NCBI RefSeq assembly: GCF_002101595.1
Contig: NZ_LQOM01000031.1
Coordinates: 62,001 to 126,000, forward strand
Length of the DNA: 64,000 nucleotides
Direction of reading: 5' to 3'
Source: Mycobacterium celatum
Lineage (GTDB): Bacteria > Actinomycetota > Actinomycetes > Mycobacteriales > Mycobacteriaceae
This document shows, piece by piece, positions 17,653 to 29,576 of this stretch. The translations under genes were made by a program, and so were the position numbers. The notes beneath the pieces are model-generated. The model saw only the letters and a program-made list of their open reading frames with translations, was not told the origin of the DNA and ran no database searches. Within the stretch, counting starts at the first letter, position 1. The number at the start of each line of letters is the position of its first letter.

Positions 17653-17927
17653 CCGACGAATCCACGCCCTGGGCAACGGGTTTGACCGTGGCCGCGTTTG
17701 TCGCCGCGGTCACTGCCGTCGCGATCGTGGTGCTCAGTCTGGGCCTGGAGCGCGTGCACCCGTTGCTGGCCGTGGGACTCAATGTGGTTGCGGCCGGGGG
17801 ATTGGCGCCGACGTTGTGGGGGTGGCGGCACACGCCGGTGTTGCGCTGGTTCGTGCTGGGTGCGGGCGTGGGCGTGACGGGCGCGTGGCTGGCGCTGCTC
17901 ACGCTGGCGATGGTCGGCGTCGGCTAG
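17649..17927 (+). CDS. Small DUF2537 membrane protein (Rv0882-like)
   Basis: A 92-residue protein with three hydrophobic helices (residues ~11-31, ~38-58 and ~66-90) and almost no soluble part. It is the positional and size match of Rv0882, function unknown. The GTG at 17649 overlaps the methyltransferase stop by 4 bp, so it is the third gene of the MarR/methyltransferase operon. Its TAG shares CTAG (17924-17927) with the convergent sepH stop. Confidence 0.85.
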   Translation: MTDESTPWATGLTVAAFVAAVTAVAIVVLSLGLERVHPLLAVGLNVVAAGGLAPTLWGWRHTPVLRWFVLGAGVGVTGAWLALLTLAMVGVG

Positions 17928-18691
17928 CGCTGCCCGCCGGAGCGGACGCCGAGCAGCACGTCCTCCCACGCCGGCACGGGCGGCTTGCGGCGACGAGCAC
18001 GCGTCGGCTCGTGCTGCGGTTCGGGTGCGGTTTCTTCCACGGGCGAGGGCTCGGGTTCGTCGAAGTCCAGCTGGGCCACCGGGGCCAGCGGCCGCAGCGG
18101 ACGATCGAAGTCGGGGTCGATCAGCTCGCTGGCTGCGTCGTCGACGGCGGTGACCGTGCCGCCGTGCGCGCCCGGGACGAAGCGGAAATGCGCGACGTTA
18201 TCCGAGCGACCGGCCTTCCAGCCCAGCTGCACCGTCCAGCGTCCGTCCTCGTTGCGCCAGGCGTCCCACGTGGTGTTGTCGGGGTTCAGGCCGCGAGCAA
18301 CCAGCGCGGTGGTGACCGTCTCCAGCAGCGTAAGCACCGCGGGCCCGTCCGCGAGCACCGGATGCGCGGCCGTTGCCAGCTCCGCAGCGCGGGATCGCTC
18401 CAGCAGCACCGGGTGGGCGAATCGCTGGACGCGTTCGATATCCACCCCGGCCGCTTCGGCGACCTGTTCGACGGACGCGCCGGCGCGGATGCGGGCCTGA
18501 ATGTCTTTGGGACGCAGCATGCTGGGGACCTCGTAGTCGATCTGGGTTTGTGCCACCCGTGCGCCGTCGCCGCGTACCGCGGCGCGCAGCCGGTCGTCGG
18601 CCCGCAGCTTGAACTTCTCGGCCGGGTCGTCACTTTCGCAGATGATGTGTTTGCCATCGACGTCGAGACCGACGACCTTGAGTTCCCGCAT
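17924..18691 (-). CDS. sepH: Septation protein SepH
   Basis: A 255-residue cytoplasmic division protein of the DUF3071/SepH family, which stimulates FtsZ assembly in Actinobacteria. The N-terminal DUF3071 domain (residues 1-165) includes MRELKVVGLDVDGKHIIC, then a helix-turn-helix segment LRPKDIQARIRAGASVEQVA, and TWDAWRNEDGRWTVQLGW. A basic, Pro-rich C-terminal tail (RARRRKPPVPAWEDVLLG) completes the known layout. It starts at ATG 18691 and corresponds to Rv0883c. It lies 77 bp downstream of serC on the same strand. Confidence 0.93.
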   Translation of the reverse strand: MRELKVVGLDVDGKHIICESDDPAEKFKLRADDRLRAAVRGDGARVAQTQIDYEVPSMLRPKDIQARIRAGASVEQVAEAAGVDIERVQRFAHPVLLERSRAAELATAAHPVLADGPAVLTLLETVTTALVARGLNPDNTTWDAWRNEDGRWTVQLGWKAGRSDNVAHFRFVPGAHGGTVTAVDDAASELIDPDFDRPLRPLAPVAQLDFDEPEPSPVEETAPEPQHEPTRARRRKPPVPAWEDVLLGVRSGGQR

Positions 18692-18768
18692 CGCGACCTC
18701 CTCGGGGCCTGTCAGATGCGCACTCTAATGCAGCGAACAGCCTTAACGGCGCTGACACGCCGCCCAGC

Positions 18769-19929
<1,161 letters not shown>

Positions 19930-20045
19930 TCAAGGGCGTCGATCCCGGCTGCGCCACAGTTCTCGCATTGGGTATGGAAAGTTGCCGATACCTGCGGTAC
20001 TGTGTACATAACACGTCCAAATGTAAACCTCATCGGGAGGCTTCA

Positions 20046-21062
20046 ATGGCTCGGACGAAAATCGTGCAGCGCTGGCGCCGCAACATGGAAGTACAAGACG
20101 ACACAGAGTACGTCCAGATGTTGCAGACGCTGTCCGAGGGGTCTGTGCGGCGCAACTTCAACCCGTACACGGACATCGATTGGAAGGCGCCCGAGTTCGC
20201 GGTCACCGAGAACGACCCGCGCTGGAAGCTGCCGGCCACCGACCCGCTGGGCCGTCACCCTTGGTACAAGGCGCAGCCTGAAGAGCGCCAGATCAAGATC
20301 GGCATGTGGCGCCAGGCGAACGTGGCCAAGGTCGGCCTGCACTTCGAATCGATCCTGATTCGCGGCCTGATGGAATACGCGTTCTGGGTGCCCAACGGCT
20401 CACCGGAGTACCGCTACTGCCTGCACGAGGCGGTCGAAGAGTGCAACCACACGATGATGTTCCAGGAGATGGTGAACCACATCGGCGCCGACGTGCCCGG
20501 CATGCCGCGGCTGCTGAAGTGGGTCCAACCGCTGATCCCATTGGTTGCCGGGCCGCTGCCGATTCCGTTCTGGTTCGGCATCCTCGCCGGTGAGGAGCCC
20601 ATCGACCACACGCAGAAGAACATCCTGCGTGAGGGCAAGGAATTGCACCCGATCATGGAACGGGTGATGGCCATCCACGTGGCCGAGGAAGCCCGCCACA
20701 TCTCGTTCGCCCACGAGTACCTGCGCAAGCGAGTGCCGCACCTGCCGCGCCGCAAGCGGTTCTGGCTGTCGCTGTACGTGCCGCTCACCATGCGGATCCT
20801 CTGCTCGGCAATCGTGGTGCCGCCCAAGGCTTTCTGGCGTGAGTTCGACATCCCGCGCGAGGTGCGCAAGGACGTGTTCTTCCGTTCGCCGGAGTCGCGC
20901 CAAATGCTGCGCGACATGTTCGGCGACGTGCGGATGCTCTGCCACGACACCGGCCTGATGAATCCCGTTGCCAAGCTCATGTGGCGGATCTGCAAGATCA
21001 ACGGCAAGCCGTCGCGGTACCGCAGCGAGCCGCAGCGCCAGCATCTGTCCGCGGTCGCCTAG
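20046..21062 (+). CDS. AurF-like diiron oxygenase family protein (Rv0885-like)
   Basis: A 338-residue member of the para-aminobenzoate N-oxygenase-like diiron family. Iron-ligand motifs are visible as HEAVEECNH at residues 127-135 and HVAEEARH later in the helical bundle, with an additional Glu in LHFESILIRG. The substrate is unknown. The ATG at 20046 is preceded by GGGAGG with ~6 bp spacing, which decides against the upstream in-frame start. It is 8 bp upstream of fprB, a ferredoxin/ferredoxin reductase that could deliver its electrons (inference from linkage). A CRP-like site is shared with divergent serC. Confidence 0.88.
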   Translation: MARTKIVQRWRRNMEVQDDTEYVQMLQTLSEGSVRRNFNPYTDIDWKAPEFAVTENDPRWKLPATDPLGRHPWYKAQPEERQIKIGMWRQANVAKVGLHFESILIRGLMEYAFWVPNGSPEYRYCLHEAVEECNHTMMFQEMVNHIGADVPGMPRLLKWVQPLIPLVAGPLPIPFWFGILAGEEPIDHTQKNILREGKELHPIMERVMAIHVAEEARHISFAHEYLRKRVPHLPRRKRFWLSLYVPLTMRILCSAIVVPPKAFWREFDIPREVRKDVFFRSPESRQMLRDMFGDVRMLCHDTGLMNPVAKLMWRICKINGKPSRYRSEPQRQHLSAVA

Positions 21063-21070
21063 AGGGGTCC

Positions 21071-22759
21071 ATGCCGCACGTCATCACCCAGTCGTGCTGT
21101 AACGACGGGTCCTGTGTTTTCGCTTGTCCGGTGAACTGCATTCACCCCACACCGGACGAGCCCGGGTTCGCCACCTCCGAGATGCTCTACATCGACCCGG
21201 ATGCGTGTGTGGATTGCGGCGCGTGTGTGAGTGCGTGCCCGGTCGGCGCTATCGCGCCCGACACCCGGTTGGACGCAAAGCATTTGCCGTTCGTCGAGAT
21301 CAACGCGTCGTTCTATCCGGAGCGGCCGGCCGACGTCAAGCTGCCGCCGACCTCGAAGCTGGCGCCGGTGATTCCGGCCGCGGAGGTGCGCCAGGACGGG
21401 CACCCGCTGACGGTTGCGATCGTCGGCTCCGGGCCCGCGGCGATGTATGCCGCCGACGAGTTGCTCATCCAGCCCCGGGTGCGGGTCAACATGTTCGAAA
21501 AGCTGCCGACGCCTTACGGATTGGTGCGTGCGGGCGTGGCGCCCGACCACCAGAGCACCAAGCGGGTCACCAGGCTGTTCGACAAGATTGCCGCTCGGCG
21601 GGGTTTCCAGTTCTTTCTCAACGTCGAGGTCGGCAAGCATCTGAGTCACGCCGATCTGCTGGCGCACCATCACGCCGTGGTGTATGCCAGCGGCGCACCC
21701 AACGACCGGCGGCTCGACATCGAGGGAATGGGCGTGCCCGGTACGGCCACCGCTACCGAGGTGGTCGCGTGGTACAACGGTCACCCCGAATTCGATGATC
21801 TGCCAATAGATCTCGGCCACGAGCGGGTCGTGATCATCGGCAACGGCAACGTCGCGCTCGATGTGGCCCGGGTGCTCACCGCCGACCCCGATGAGCTGGC
21901 CCGCACCGACATCTCCGATCACGCGCTGGAAGTGCTGCGCGGGTCGCGGGTCCAGGAGGTGGTGATCGCCGCCCGGCGCGGTCCGGCGCACTCGGCGTTC
22001 ACGCTGCCCGAGCTGATCGGACTGACCACCGCCGCCGACGTGGTGCTCGACGCCGAAGACCACGAGCTGGTGCGGCGCGACCTGGCCACCGCCACCGATA
22101 CGCTGACCCGGCAGAAGCTGGAAATCCTCAGCAAACTCGGGCAGGCCTCGGTTCCGGCGCGACGGCCGCGCATCCGGCTGGCCTTCCAGCTGACACCGGC
22201 CCGTGTCCTCGGCCAGGATCGCGTCACCGGGATCGAGTTTGCCGTCACCGGGACCGGCCACGTGCGCCGGCTCGACGCCGGCTTGGTGCTGACTTCAATC
22301 GGCTACCGCGGCAAGCGCATTGCCGATCTGCCGTTCGACGACAGCGCCGGAGTGGTACCTAACGACGGCGGCCGCGTCGTCGACCCCGACACCGGCCAGC
22401 CGGTGACGGGCGCGTACGTCGCGGGGTGGATCAAGCGGGGTCCGACGGGATTCATCGGCACCAACAAGTCCTGCTCGCTGCAAACCGTGCAGGCATTGGT
22501 CGCCGACTTCAACAAGGGCTTGCTGTCGGACCCCGTGGCCGGACCGCGTGCGCTGGCCAGGTTGGTGCACGCCCGTCAGCCCGACGTCGTCGACGCTGCC
22601 GGATGGCATGCCATCGATGCCGCCGAGAAGGCACGAGGCAGCGCCGACGAACGGCCCCGCGACAAGTTCACCTCGGTCGCCGAGATGCTCGCGGTGGCGG
22701 CGAGTGCGCCCCCGGTACCGCTGCATCGGCGATTCCTGGCTGCGGTGCGGGGACGATAA
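21071..22759 (+). CDS. fprB: Ferredoxin/ferredoxin-NADP reductase fusion FprB
   Basis: A 562-residue fusion. Residues ~1-75 form a 7Fe/8Fe-type ferredoxin domain with two cysteine clusters (CCNDGSCVFACPVNC and CVDCGACVSACPVGA). Residues ~105-560 form an adrenodoxin-reductase-like FAD/NADPH module with IVGSGPAAMYAADELL as the FAD Rossmann motif, YGLVRAGVAPDH, and GNGNVALDVARVL as the NADP motif. It should transfer electrons from NADPH to the built-in ferredoxin. The ATG at 21071 follows AGAGGGGTCC. The upstream diiron oxygenase is a likely electron acceptor. It corresponds to Rv0886. Confidence 0.96.
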   Translation: MPHVITQSCCNDGSCVFACPVNCIHPTPDEPGFATSEMLYIDPDACVDCGACVSACPVGAIAPDTRLDAKHLPFVEINASFYPERPADVKLPPTSKLAPVIPAAEVRQDGHPLTVAIVGSGPAAMYAADELLIQPRVRVNMFEKLPTPYGLVRAGVAPDHQSTKRVTRLFDKIAARRGFQFFLNVEVGKHLSHADLLAHHHAVVYASGAPNDRRLDIEGMGVPGTATATEVVAWYNGHPEFDDLPIDLGHERVVIIGNGNVALDVARVLTADPDELARTDISDHALEVLRGSRVQEVVIAARRGPAHSAFTLPELIGLTTAADVVLDAEDHELVRRDLATATDTLTRQKLEILSKLGQASVPARRPRIRLAFQLTPARVLGQDRVTGIEFAVTGTGHVRRLDAGLVLTSIGYRGKRIADLPFDDSAGVVPNDGGRVVDPDTGQPVTGAYVAGWIKRGPTGFIGTNKSCSLQTVQALVADFNKGLLSDPVAGPRALARLVHARQPDVVDAAGWHAIDAAEKARGSADERPRDKFTSVAEMLAVAASAPPVPLHRRFLAAVRGR

Positions 22760-22790
22760 CCGTAACTCGTTGTGTGCCATGCTGTCCGGC

Positions 22791-23054
22791 ATGGCCAATT
22801 ACCCGCCGTATCCGCAAAACACACCACCGCCGCAGCAAGAGACTCAGTCCGAGCCGATCGTAAAGCTACGCGGCAGACGGATTTCCACGTTCTGGATCTG
22901 TCTATCCATCCTGGCCGCCGGTCTCTTCATCGGGTTGATGGCGAAGCATCCAGACCCGAACAAACCACCGGTGCGGCATTTCGTCGACTCACTCGACGGC
23001 CACGGGGTCTGCTGGTCAACTGAGGCTGGCATCTCCTGTTATCCGACGCGCTAG
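22791..23054 (+). CDS. Small single-pass membrane protein
   Basis: An 87-residue protein starting at ATG 22791. It has a Pro/Gln-rich cytoplasmic N-terminus (YPPYPQNTPPPQQETQSE), one hydrophobic segment at about residues 36-55 (STFWICLSILAAGLFIGLMA) and a short outer tail with two Cys (VCWSTEAGISCYP) that could form a disulfide. I do not recognise a family. It follows fprB after 31 bp and may be co-transcribed. Its TAG shares CTAG (23051-23054) with the convergent VOC-protein stop. Confidence 0.72.
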   Translation: MANYPPYPQNTPPPQQETQSEPIVKLRGRRISTFWICLSILAAGLFIGLMAKHPDPNKPPVRHFVDSLDGHGVCWSTEAGISCYPTR

Positions 23055-23506
23055 CCGGACTGCTGGCCCATCGCCGCGGCGATCTCGTCCATGCTGACCT
23101 CGCGCACCGGCTGACCCAGCGACCAGCGCTGACCGAACGGATCCTCGACCGCGCCGTAGCGGTCGCCCCAGAACTGGTCCTCCAATGGCATGACCACGGT
23201 GGCGCCTGCGTCGAGCGCACGCTGGAACTTGGCGTCGACATCGGTCACCGTCAGGTGGATGGTGACGGGCGTCCCGCCGAGTGACTTCGGGGTCATCGAC
23301 TTGCCGCCGCTCATTTCCGGGAAGTCGTCGGCGAGCATCACCACAAAGCCGTTGATGCGGAGTGCGGCGTGGACCAGTTTGCCGTCGGGGCGGGGCAGGC
23401 GTCCGAGCTCGACGGCGTCAAACGCCTTGGTGTAGAAGTCAATTGCGGCAGCGGCATCGTCGACGACGAGGTGCGGGGACAGTGCGGGTTCGACGGCGAT
23501 CGCCAT
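23051..23506 (-). CDS. VOC-superfamily glyoxalase-like protein (Rv0887c-like)
   Basis: A 151-residue PhnB/glyoxalase-type protein with paired beta-alpha-beta-beta-beta modules: SPHLVVDDAAAAIDFYTKAF at the N-terminus and VEDPFGQRWSLGQP at the C-terminus, both typical of the PhnB-like subgroup. Substrate and metal are unknown. The ATG at 23506 is preceded by GGAGGCCACC, which decides against an upstream in-frame start at 23551. It is convergent with the small membrane-protein gene, with overlapping stop codons, and lies downstream of citA on the same strand. Confidence 0.88.
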   Translation of the reverse strand: MAIAVEPALSPHLVVDDAAAAIDFYTKAFDAVELGRLPRPDGKLVHAALRINGFVVMLADDFPEMSGGKSMTPKSLGGTPVTIHLTVTDVDAKFQRALDAGATVVMPLEDQFWGDRYGAVEDPFGQRWSLGQPVREVSMDEIAAAMGQQSG

Positions 23507-23572
23507 GGTGGCCTCCTGGGGGTCGTAGGTGCGATACCCGTTATAGACCACCCGGGCGACAAGAACTCATCG

Positions 23573-24703
23573 TCAGCCGGTGCGAACTTGGTCCCACCCC
23601 TCGACTGATTCCGGGCTGCGCGGCTCGGGGCCGACGTAGATGGCCGACGGGCGCACCAACTTGCCCAGCTTCTTCTGCTCGAGAATGTGCGCGCACCAGC
23701 CGGCGGTGCGACCGCAGGTGAACATCGCCGGCATCATCTTGGCGGGCACCCGCGCGAAGTCCAGGATCACCGCGGCCCAGAACTCGACGTTGGTCTCGAT
23801 GGCGCGATCCGGGCGTCGCTCCCGAAGTTCGGTCAGCGCAGCCTGCTCCAGAGCCTGAGCCACCTCATAGCGCGGCGCCCCCAGCCGCTGGGCCGTCGCC
23901 CGCAGCACCCGCGCCCGCGGGTCCTCGGCGCGATAGACGCGGTGCCCGAAGCCCATCAGCTTCTCGCCCCGGTCCAGGATGCCCTTGACCAGACCGCGCG
24001 CGTCGCCGGTGCGCTCGACCTCTTCGAGCATCGGCAGCACCCGCGCGGGCGCACCACCGTGCAGTGGGCCGCTCATGGCCCCGATCGCCCCGGACAATGC
24101 CGCCGCCACGTCGGCGCCGGTCGACGCGATCACCCGCGCGGTGAACGTCGAGGCGTTCATCCCGTGCTCGGCGGCCGAAACCCAGTACGCGTCAACGGCC
24201 TCGATGTGGCGTGGATCCGGTTCACCCTGCCAGCGGGTCATGAAACGCGCTGTGACAGTGGGACATTCGTCGATGATCCGCTGGGGCACCGCCGGCTGGT
24301 AGATGCCGCGGGCGGACTGGGCAACGTAGGAGAGCGCCATCACCGACGCCCGGGCCAGTTGCTCGCGGGCGGTGGAATCGTCGATGTCGAGCAGCGGCGC
24401 ATAACCCCAGATCGGCGCCAGCATCGCCAGACCCGCCTGCACGTCGACCCGCACGTCGCCGCTGTGGATCGGCAGCGGGAACGGCTCGGCCGGCGGCAGC
24501 CCATGGCCGAACTTGCCGTCGACCAGCAAAGCCCACGCGTCGCCGAAAGTGACCCGCCGGCTCACCAAATCTTCAATGTCCACCCCGCGGTAGCGCAGCG
24601 CGCCGCCGTCCTTGTCCGGCTCGGCAATCTCGGTGGTGAAGGCCACCACTCCGTCGAGGCCGGAGACGAAATTCTCCGGGATATTGTCCGGGATCACAGT
24701 CAT
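23573..24703 (-). CDS. citA: Citrate synthase 2
   Basis: A 376-residue citrate synthase condensing oxaloacetate and acetyl-CoA. It has the family sites [15 protein letters not shown] (active-site His region), [19 protein letters not shown] (active-site His) and [21 protein letters not shown], and is the shorter CitA paralogue (Rv0889c). The second, larger citrate synthase gltA2 is encoded 3 kb downstream on the other strand. The ATG at 24703 lies 82 bp from the divergent pdxH start. No linked TCA gene is seen between the two. Confidence 0.94.
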   Translation of the reverse strand: MTVIPDNIPENFVSGLDGVVAFTTEIAEPDKDGGALRYRGVDIEDLVSRRVTFGDAWALLVDGKFGHGLPPAEPFPLPIHSGDVRVDVQAGLAMLAPIWGYAPLLDIDDSTAREQLARASVMALSYVAQSARGIYQPAVPQRIIDECPTVTARFMTRWQGEPDPRHIEAVDAYWVSAAEHGMNASTFTARVIASTGADVAAALSGAIGAMSGPLHGGAPARVLPMLEEVERTGDARGLVKGILDRGEKLMGFGHRVYRAEDPRARVLRATAQRLGAPRYEVAQALEQAALTELRERRPDRAIETNVEFWAAVILDFARVPAKMMPAMFTCGRTAGWCAHILEQKKLGKLVRPSAIYVGPEPRSPESVEGWDQVRTG

Positions 24704-24785
24704 AGGTGGATTCTCGCACGCCGGTCCGGGCCGGTCGCTACCGGTCGGTAACGAAGGTCCGCCCGCCGGTAGTAGCGTTGGCGCG

Positions 24786-25445
24786 GTGGTGAGACCAGAC
24801 AACGAGCACCTGGCGAGGATGCGCGTGGAGTACGGCTCGGTCGAGAAGGACGGCAGCCCCGACCTCGACGTCGGCTGGTTGGCGGATGGCTGGGTTGCGT
24901 TGCTGCGCAAGTGGCTTCGCGACGCCGAGGATGCCGGTGTCGCCGAGCCCAACGCCTTTGTGCTGGCCACCGTCGATGCCGGGAAGCCGGTCAGCCGCTC
25001 GGTGCTGTGCAAGAGCATCGACGAGCGCGGAATCTCCTTCTACACCAACTACGACTCGGCCAAGGGCGCGGAGTTGGCCGCCACCCCGTATGCTTCGGCG
25101 ACCTTTCCGTGGTATCTGCTGGGCCGGCAATTCCACATCCGGGGGCCGGTGACCAAGGTCGATCCCGCCGAAACGCAGGACTACTGGTCCAAACGTCCCC
25201 GCGGCTCGCAGCTGGGGGCATGGGCGTCGCGCCAGTCACAGCCGATCGCGTCGCGCGCGGCGTTGCTCGAGCAACTCGCCGAGGTGACCGCCCGCTTCGC
25301 CGACACCGAACACATTCCGGTCCCGCCGAACTGGGGCGGCTATCGCATCGCACCCGAGGTCGTCGAATTCTGGCAGGGCCGGGAAAACCGGGTACACAAC
25401 AGGATTCGCGTCATCGGCGATCGCGTCGAGCGCCTGCAGCCTTGA
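24786..25445 (+). CDS. pdxH: Pyridoxamine 5'-phosphate oxidase
   Basis: An FMN-dependent oxidase producing pyridoxal 5'-phosphate from PNP/PMP. The 219-residue protein contains [54 protein letters not shown] and the C-terminal signature [20 protein letters not shown] with HNRIRV, all diagnostic. Two tandem GTG codons (24786 and 24789) are possible starts. It is divergent from citA, the usual arrangement outside M. tuberculosis, where pdxH has moved. Immediately downstream is palindromic repeat copy 4. Confidence 0.95.
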   Translation: MVRPDNEHLARMRVEYGSVEKDGSPDLDVGWLADGWVALLRKWLRDAEDAGVAEPNAFVLATVDAGKPVSRSVLCKSIDERGISFYTNYDSAKGAELAATPYASATFPWYLLGRQFHIRGPVTKVDPAETQDYWSKRPRGSQLGAWASRQSQPIASRAALLEQLAEVTARFADTEHIPVPPNWGGYRIAPEVVEFWQGRENRVHNRIRVIGDRVERLQP

Positions 25446-25458
25446 GAGCACCCCCGGC

Positions 25459-25518
25459 GCGAGCGTGCGTGTTTGTACGCGACACGCCGCGCACATGCGT
25501 ACAACTGCGCACGCTCGC
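25459..25518. repeat. 60-bp palindromic repeat (CGAG family, copy 4)
   Basis: The left arm at 25459-25480 (GCGAGCGTGCG, then TTGTACGC) and the right arm at 25497-25518 match at 19 of 22 positions; only three central bases differ. CCCGGCGC and GCGCCGGG flank the arms and extend the symmetry. It lies between pdxH and the broken MFS gene. Confidence 0.85.
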
Positions 25519-25536
25519 GGCAGGCGCCGGGCCGCT

Positions 25537-26653
25537 GTGAGACTGGTTGCGGATACCACGCCGCTGCACAACAGCGACTTCCGGCGGCTGTGGCTGGCCG
25601 GCATCGTCACGGTCGTCGGCGCCAACCTGACGATCTTCGCCGTCCCGGTCCAGCTCTACGCGCTCACCCAGAACTCCGCCTACGTCGGGCTTTCCGGCAT
25701 CTTCGCGTTGGTGCCGTTGATCGTGTTCGGTCTGCTGGGCGGTGCTTGGGCCGACGCCATGGACCGGCGGATTTTGCTGATCGTCGCCTCGTGCGGGCTG
25801 GCCGTCGCGTCGCTGCTGCTGTGGTTGCAGGCCGCGCTGTCGCTCGACGACGTGTGGGTGGTGCTGTGCCTGCTGGCGGTGCAACAGGCGTTCTACGCGA
25901 TCAACTCGCCCACCCGCTCGGCGGCGATCCCGCGGATGCTGCCGGGCCACCAGCTGCCCGCCGCTAACGCGCTGAACATAGACCGTGACGGGTTTCGGCG
26001 CGATCGTGGGGCCGCTAGTGGCCGGGGTGATGCTGCACTGGGTCGACTTGTCGACGCTGTACCTGATCGACGCGCTGACCTGTTTGGCGCCGATCTGGGC
26101 GACGTTTCGGCTGGCATCCATGCCTGTGACCCGGCAGGCCGAGGGGTCGCCGGGCTGGGGTGTGGCGGCGGTACTGGACGGTTTCCGCTACCTGGCCGGC
26201 AACACCGTGGTGCTGATGTCGTTCGTGGTCGACCTGATCGCGATGGTGCTGGGCATGCCGCGGGCGTTGTTCCCGCAGATGGCGCACGAGAGCTTCGGCG
26301 GCCCGGTCGAGGGCGGCACGACGATGGCGTTGCTGGCCGCGGCGCTGGCGTTCATGGCGCTGGGCGGTGTCGCCGACACAGCTTCCGCGTCCCTGCGGCA
26401 GACGATTTTGCAGGAGGCCGCCTCCGACGAGCTGCGTGGGCGGCTGCAGGGGGTGTTCGTGGTGGTCGTCGCGGGCGGGCCCCGGCTGGGCGACGCCGTG
26501 CACGGTGCCGCCGCGGCGGTGGTCGGGACGACGGCCGCGGCGGCCGGCGGCGGCGCGCTGGTGGTCGTCGGGATGGTGATCGCCGCGCTGGCCGCGCCGG
26601 CGTTCGTCCGCTACCGCTGGCCAGCACCCCGGTCAGGCGCGCCGCCGCGATAG
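25537..26653 (+). pseudogene. Frameshifted and internally deleted MFS transporter
   Basis: From GTG 25537 the frame encodes an MFS N-terminal half (NSDFRRLWLAGIVTVVGANL, then GLLGGAWADAMDRR) up to PAANALN. There the frame is lost at ACATAGACC (~25980), where one extra A appears to have been inserted. The continuation, VTGFGAIVGPLVAGVMLHWV, runs in the next frame from 25985 to a stop at 26653. The second part also goes from TTMALLAAALAFMALGG directly to VADTASASLRQTILQ, about 45 residues shorter than I expect for this family. Two lesions suggest a genuine pseudogene rather than a sequencing error. It lies 57 bp upstream of gltA2. Confidence 0.85.
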
Positions 26654-26710
26654 CGACTACCTTCAGCTATACGCAACCTAGCAGCATCAGCAGAGCGCAA
26701 AGGGGTTCTT

Positions 26711-28006
<1,296 letters not shown>

Positions 28007-28010
28007 TCGT

Positions 28011-28067
28011 CGAGTGTGGCCTTGTGCCACGCAAATTCGCGTGGGGCGTGCATTAAGTCCACACTCG
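28011..28067. repeat. 57-bp palindromic repeat (CGAG family, copy 5) overlapping a stop codon
   Basis: The left arm begins CGAGTGTGGCCTTG at 28011 and the right arm ends AGTCCACACTCG at 28067; 17 of 22 arm positions match. A second, inner stem CCACGC/GCGTGG occurs at 28027-28044. The right arm supplies the last codons and the stop (28053-28055) of the oxidoreductase gene on the minus strand. It lies between convergent genes and may act as a bidirectional terminator. Confidence 0.78.
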
Positions 28068-29540
28068 GTGCAAGTTAAGGACGGCCATCGCGGCGTTGTG
28101 CCCGCCGATGCCCGACACCGCCCCGCCGCGGCGCGCACCCGAGCCGCACAGCAGGATCCGCGGATGCGCGGTGGCCACACCCCATTGCCGCGCCGGGGTG
28201 TCCAGCGGGTCGTCGTCGTCGGCGAACGGCCAGCTCAATCCGCCGTGAAAGATGTTGCCGCCGGGCATGTTCAGGCTTTGTTCGAGATCGTGCGTGGTGA
28301 GCGTTTCGATGCACGGCCGGCCGTTGGCGTCGTTCATCAACACCTCCTGAATAGGTTCGGCCAGAACGGAATTCAGCGACGCCAGGACTGCCCCGGTGAG
28401 GTCGCCACGCAGCCCGTGCGGCGTGTGCAGGCCGAACACGGTCAGGGTGTGAGCGCCGGAGTCGCGCAGCGCCGGCGACAAGATGGTGGGGTCGGTCAGC
28501 GAATGGCAATAGACCTCACACGGCAGCGGATCAGGTAACCGTCCCGCGGCCGCTTGCGAATAGGCCGTGTCCAGTTGCGTCCAGGCCTCGTTGACGTGCA
28601 GCGTGCCGGTGAACGCCTGCTCGGGTGTCGCGGTGTCGTCGCGCAGCCTCGGCAGCCGTCGCACCAGCATGTTGACCTTGACCTGCGCGCCGGAGTTGCT
28701 TGCCGGCTGTGGCTCGCCGAGCAGGTCGGCCAGCACCGCCGGAGCGACGCCGACCAGCACGACGCGGCCGTGGACCACGCACTCGTCGTCGCCGCGGCGA
28801 TACCGCACCTCGCCGTCCGGATCCACCACGTAAACGTCTGCGCCCGTGACGATCTCGGCGCCGTGATCTGCCGCCGCCGTGGCAAGCGCCGCCGTCACCG
28901 CACCCATCCCGCCGACCGGGACCCGCCACTGGCCACCCAGCAGGTGATAGAGAAAGCAGACGTTCTGCTGCAGCGACGGGTCGTCGAGCCGGGCGAAGGT
29001 GCCGATCAGTGCGTCGGTGGCGACCAGCCCGCGCACCAGGTCGCCGCTCAGTCCGTCGACGATCGCGTGACCGATCGGCTGCTCGATCATCGCCTGCCAG
29101 GCTGCGGACGCGTCGGGATCGCGGGCAACCAGACGGCGGGCCGCCTCCCGGGTGCGCAGCGGCTCCAGCAGAGTCGGCCAGAGCCGCTGCGTCACCGGGC
29201 GGCAGCGGCGATAGAACTCACGGACATCGGCGGCCTCGCCGACCTCGGGATACGACGAATAGCGGCGCGGCGCCAATCGCACCGCGGCGCCCAGGTCGTC
29301 GACGATGCGCGGCGGCAGCAGGCCGACCAGGTAGGCGTATCGCGACAGCCGGGCGTCCACACCGTCGAAGAGCTGCGCCGACACGGCAGCCCCGCCGACC
29401 TGCCCGAGCCGCTCCAGCAGCCGCACCCGCAGCCCGGCCCGGGCCAGATACGCCGCCGCGACCAGGCCGTTGTGGCCGCCGCCGACGACAATCGCGTCGT
29501 GGCTCAGCTCTCGACCTGGTCGGGTTTCTGTCCGCTGCAA
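28053..29540 (-). CDS. FAD-dependent phytoene desaturase-like oxidoreductase (Rv0897c-like)
   Basis: A protein of ~495 residues with an N-terminal FAD Rossmann motif ([21 protein letters not shown], shown here as GGGHNG) and [15 protein letters not shown]. The C-terminal FAD motif of the CrtI-type amine oxidase fold is [11 protein letters not shown] followed by [20 protein letters not shown]. The substrate is unknown; the Rv0897c family is not tied to carotenoids in M. tuberculosis. No ATG/GTG lies near the Rossmann motif. TTG 29540 (after GGAGGCG) or CTG 29507 are the candidate starts, so the 5' end is uncertain. Its stop lies inside palindromic repeat copy 5. Confidence 0.85.
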   Translation of the reverse strand: MQRTETRPGRELSHDAIVVGGGHNGLVAAAYLARAGLRVRLLERLGQVGGAAVSAQLFDGVDARLSRYAYLVGLLPPRIVDDLGAAVRLAPRRYSSYPEVGEAADVREFYRRCRPVTQRLWPTLLEPLRTREAARRLVARDPDASAAWQAMIEQPIGHAIVDGLSGDLVRGLVATDALIGTFARLDDPSLQQNVCFLYHLLGGQWRVPVGGMGAVTAALATAAADHGAEIVTGADVYVVDPDGEVRYRRGDDECVVHGRVVLVGVAPAVLADLLGEPQPASNSGAQVKVNMLVRRLPRLRDDTATPEQAFTGTLHVNEAWTQLDTAYSQAAAGRLPDPLPCEVYCHSLTDPTILSPALRDSGAHTLTVFGLHTPHGLRGDLTGAVLASLNSVLAEPIQEVLMNDANGRPCIETLTTHDLEQSLNMPGGNIFHGGLSWPFADDDDPLDTPARQWGVATAHPRILLCGSGARRGGAVSGIGGHNAAMAVLNLHRVWT

Positions 29541-29576
29541 CGCCTCCAGTGTGCACCCATCAGTAGGGTGGGCCCG

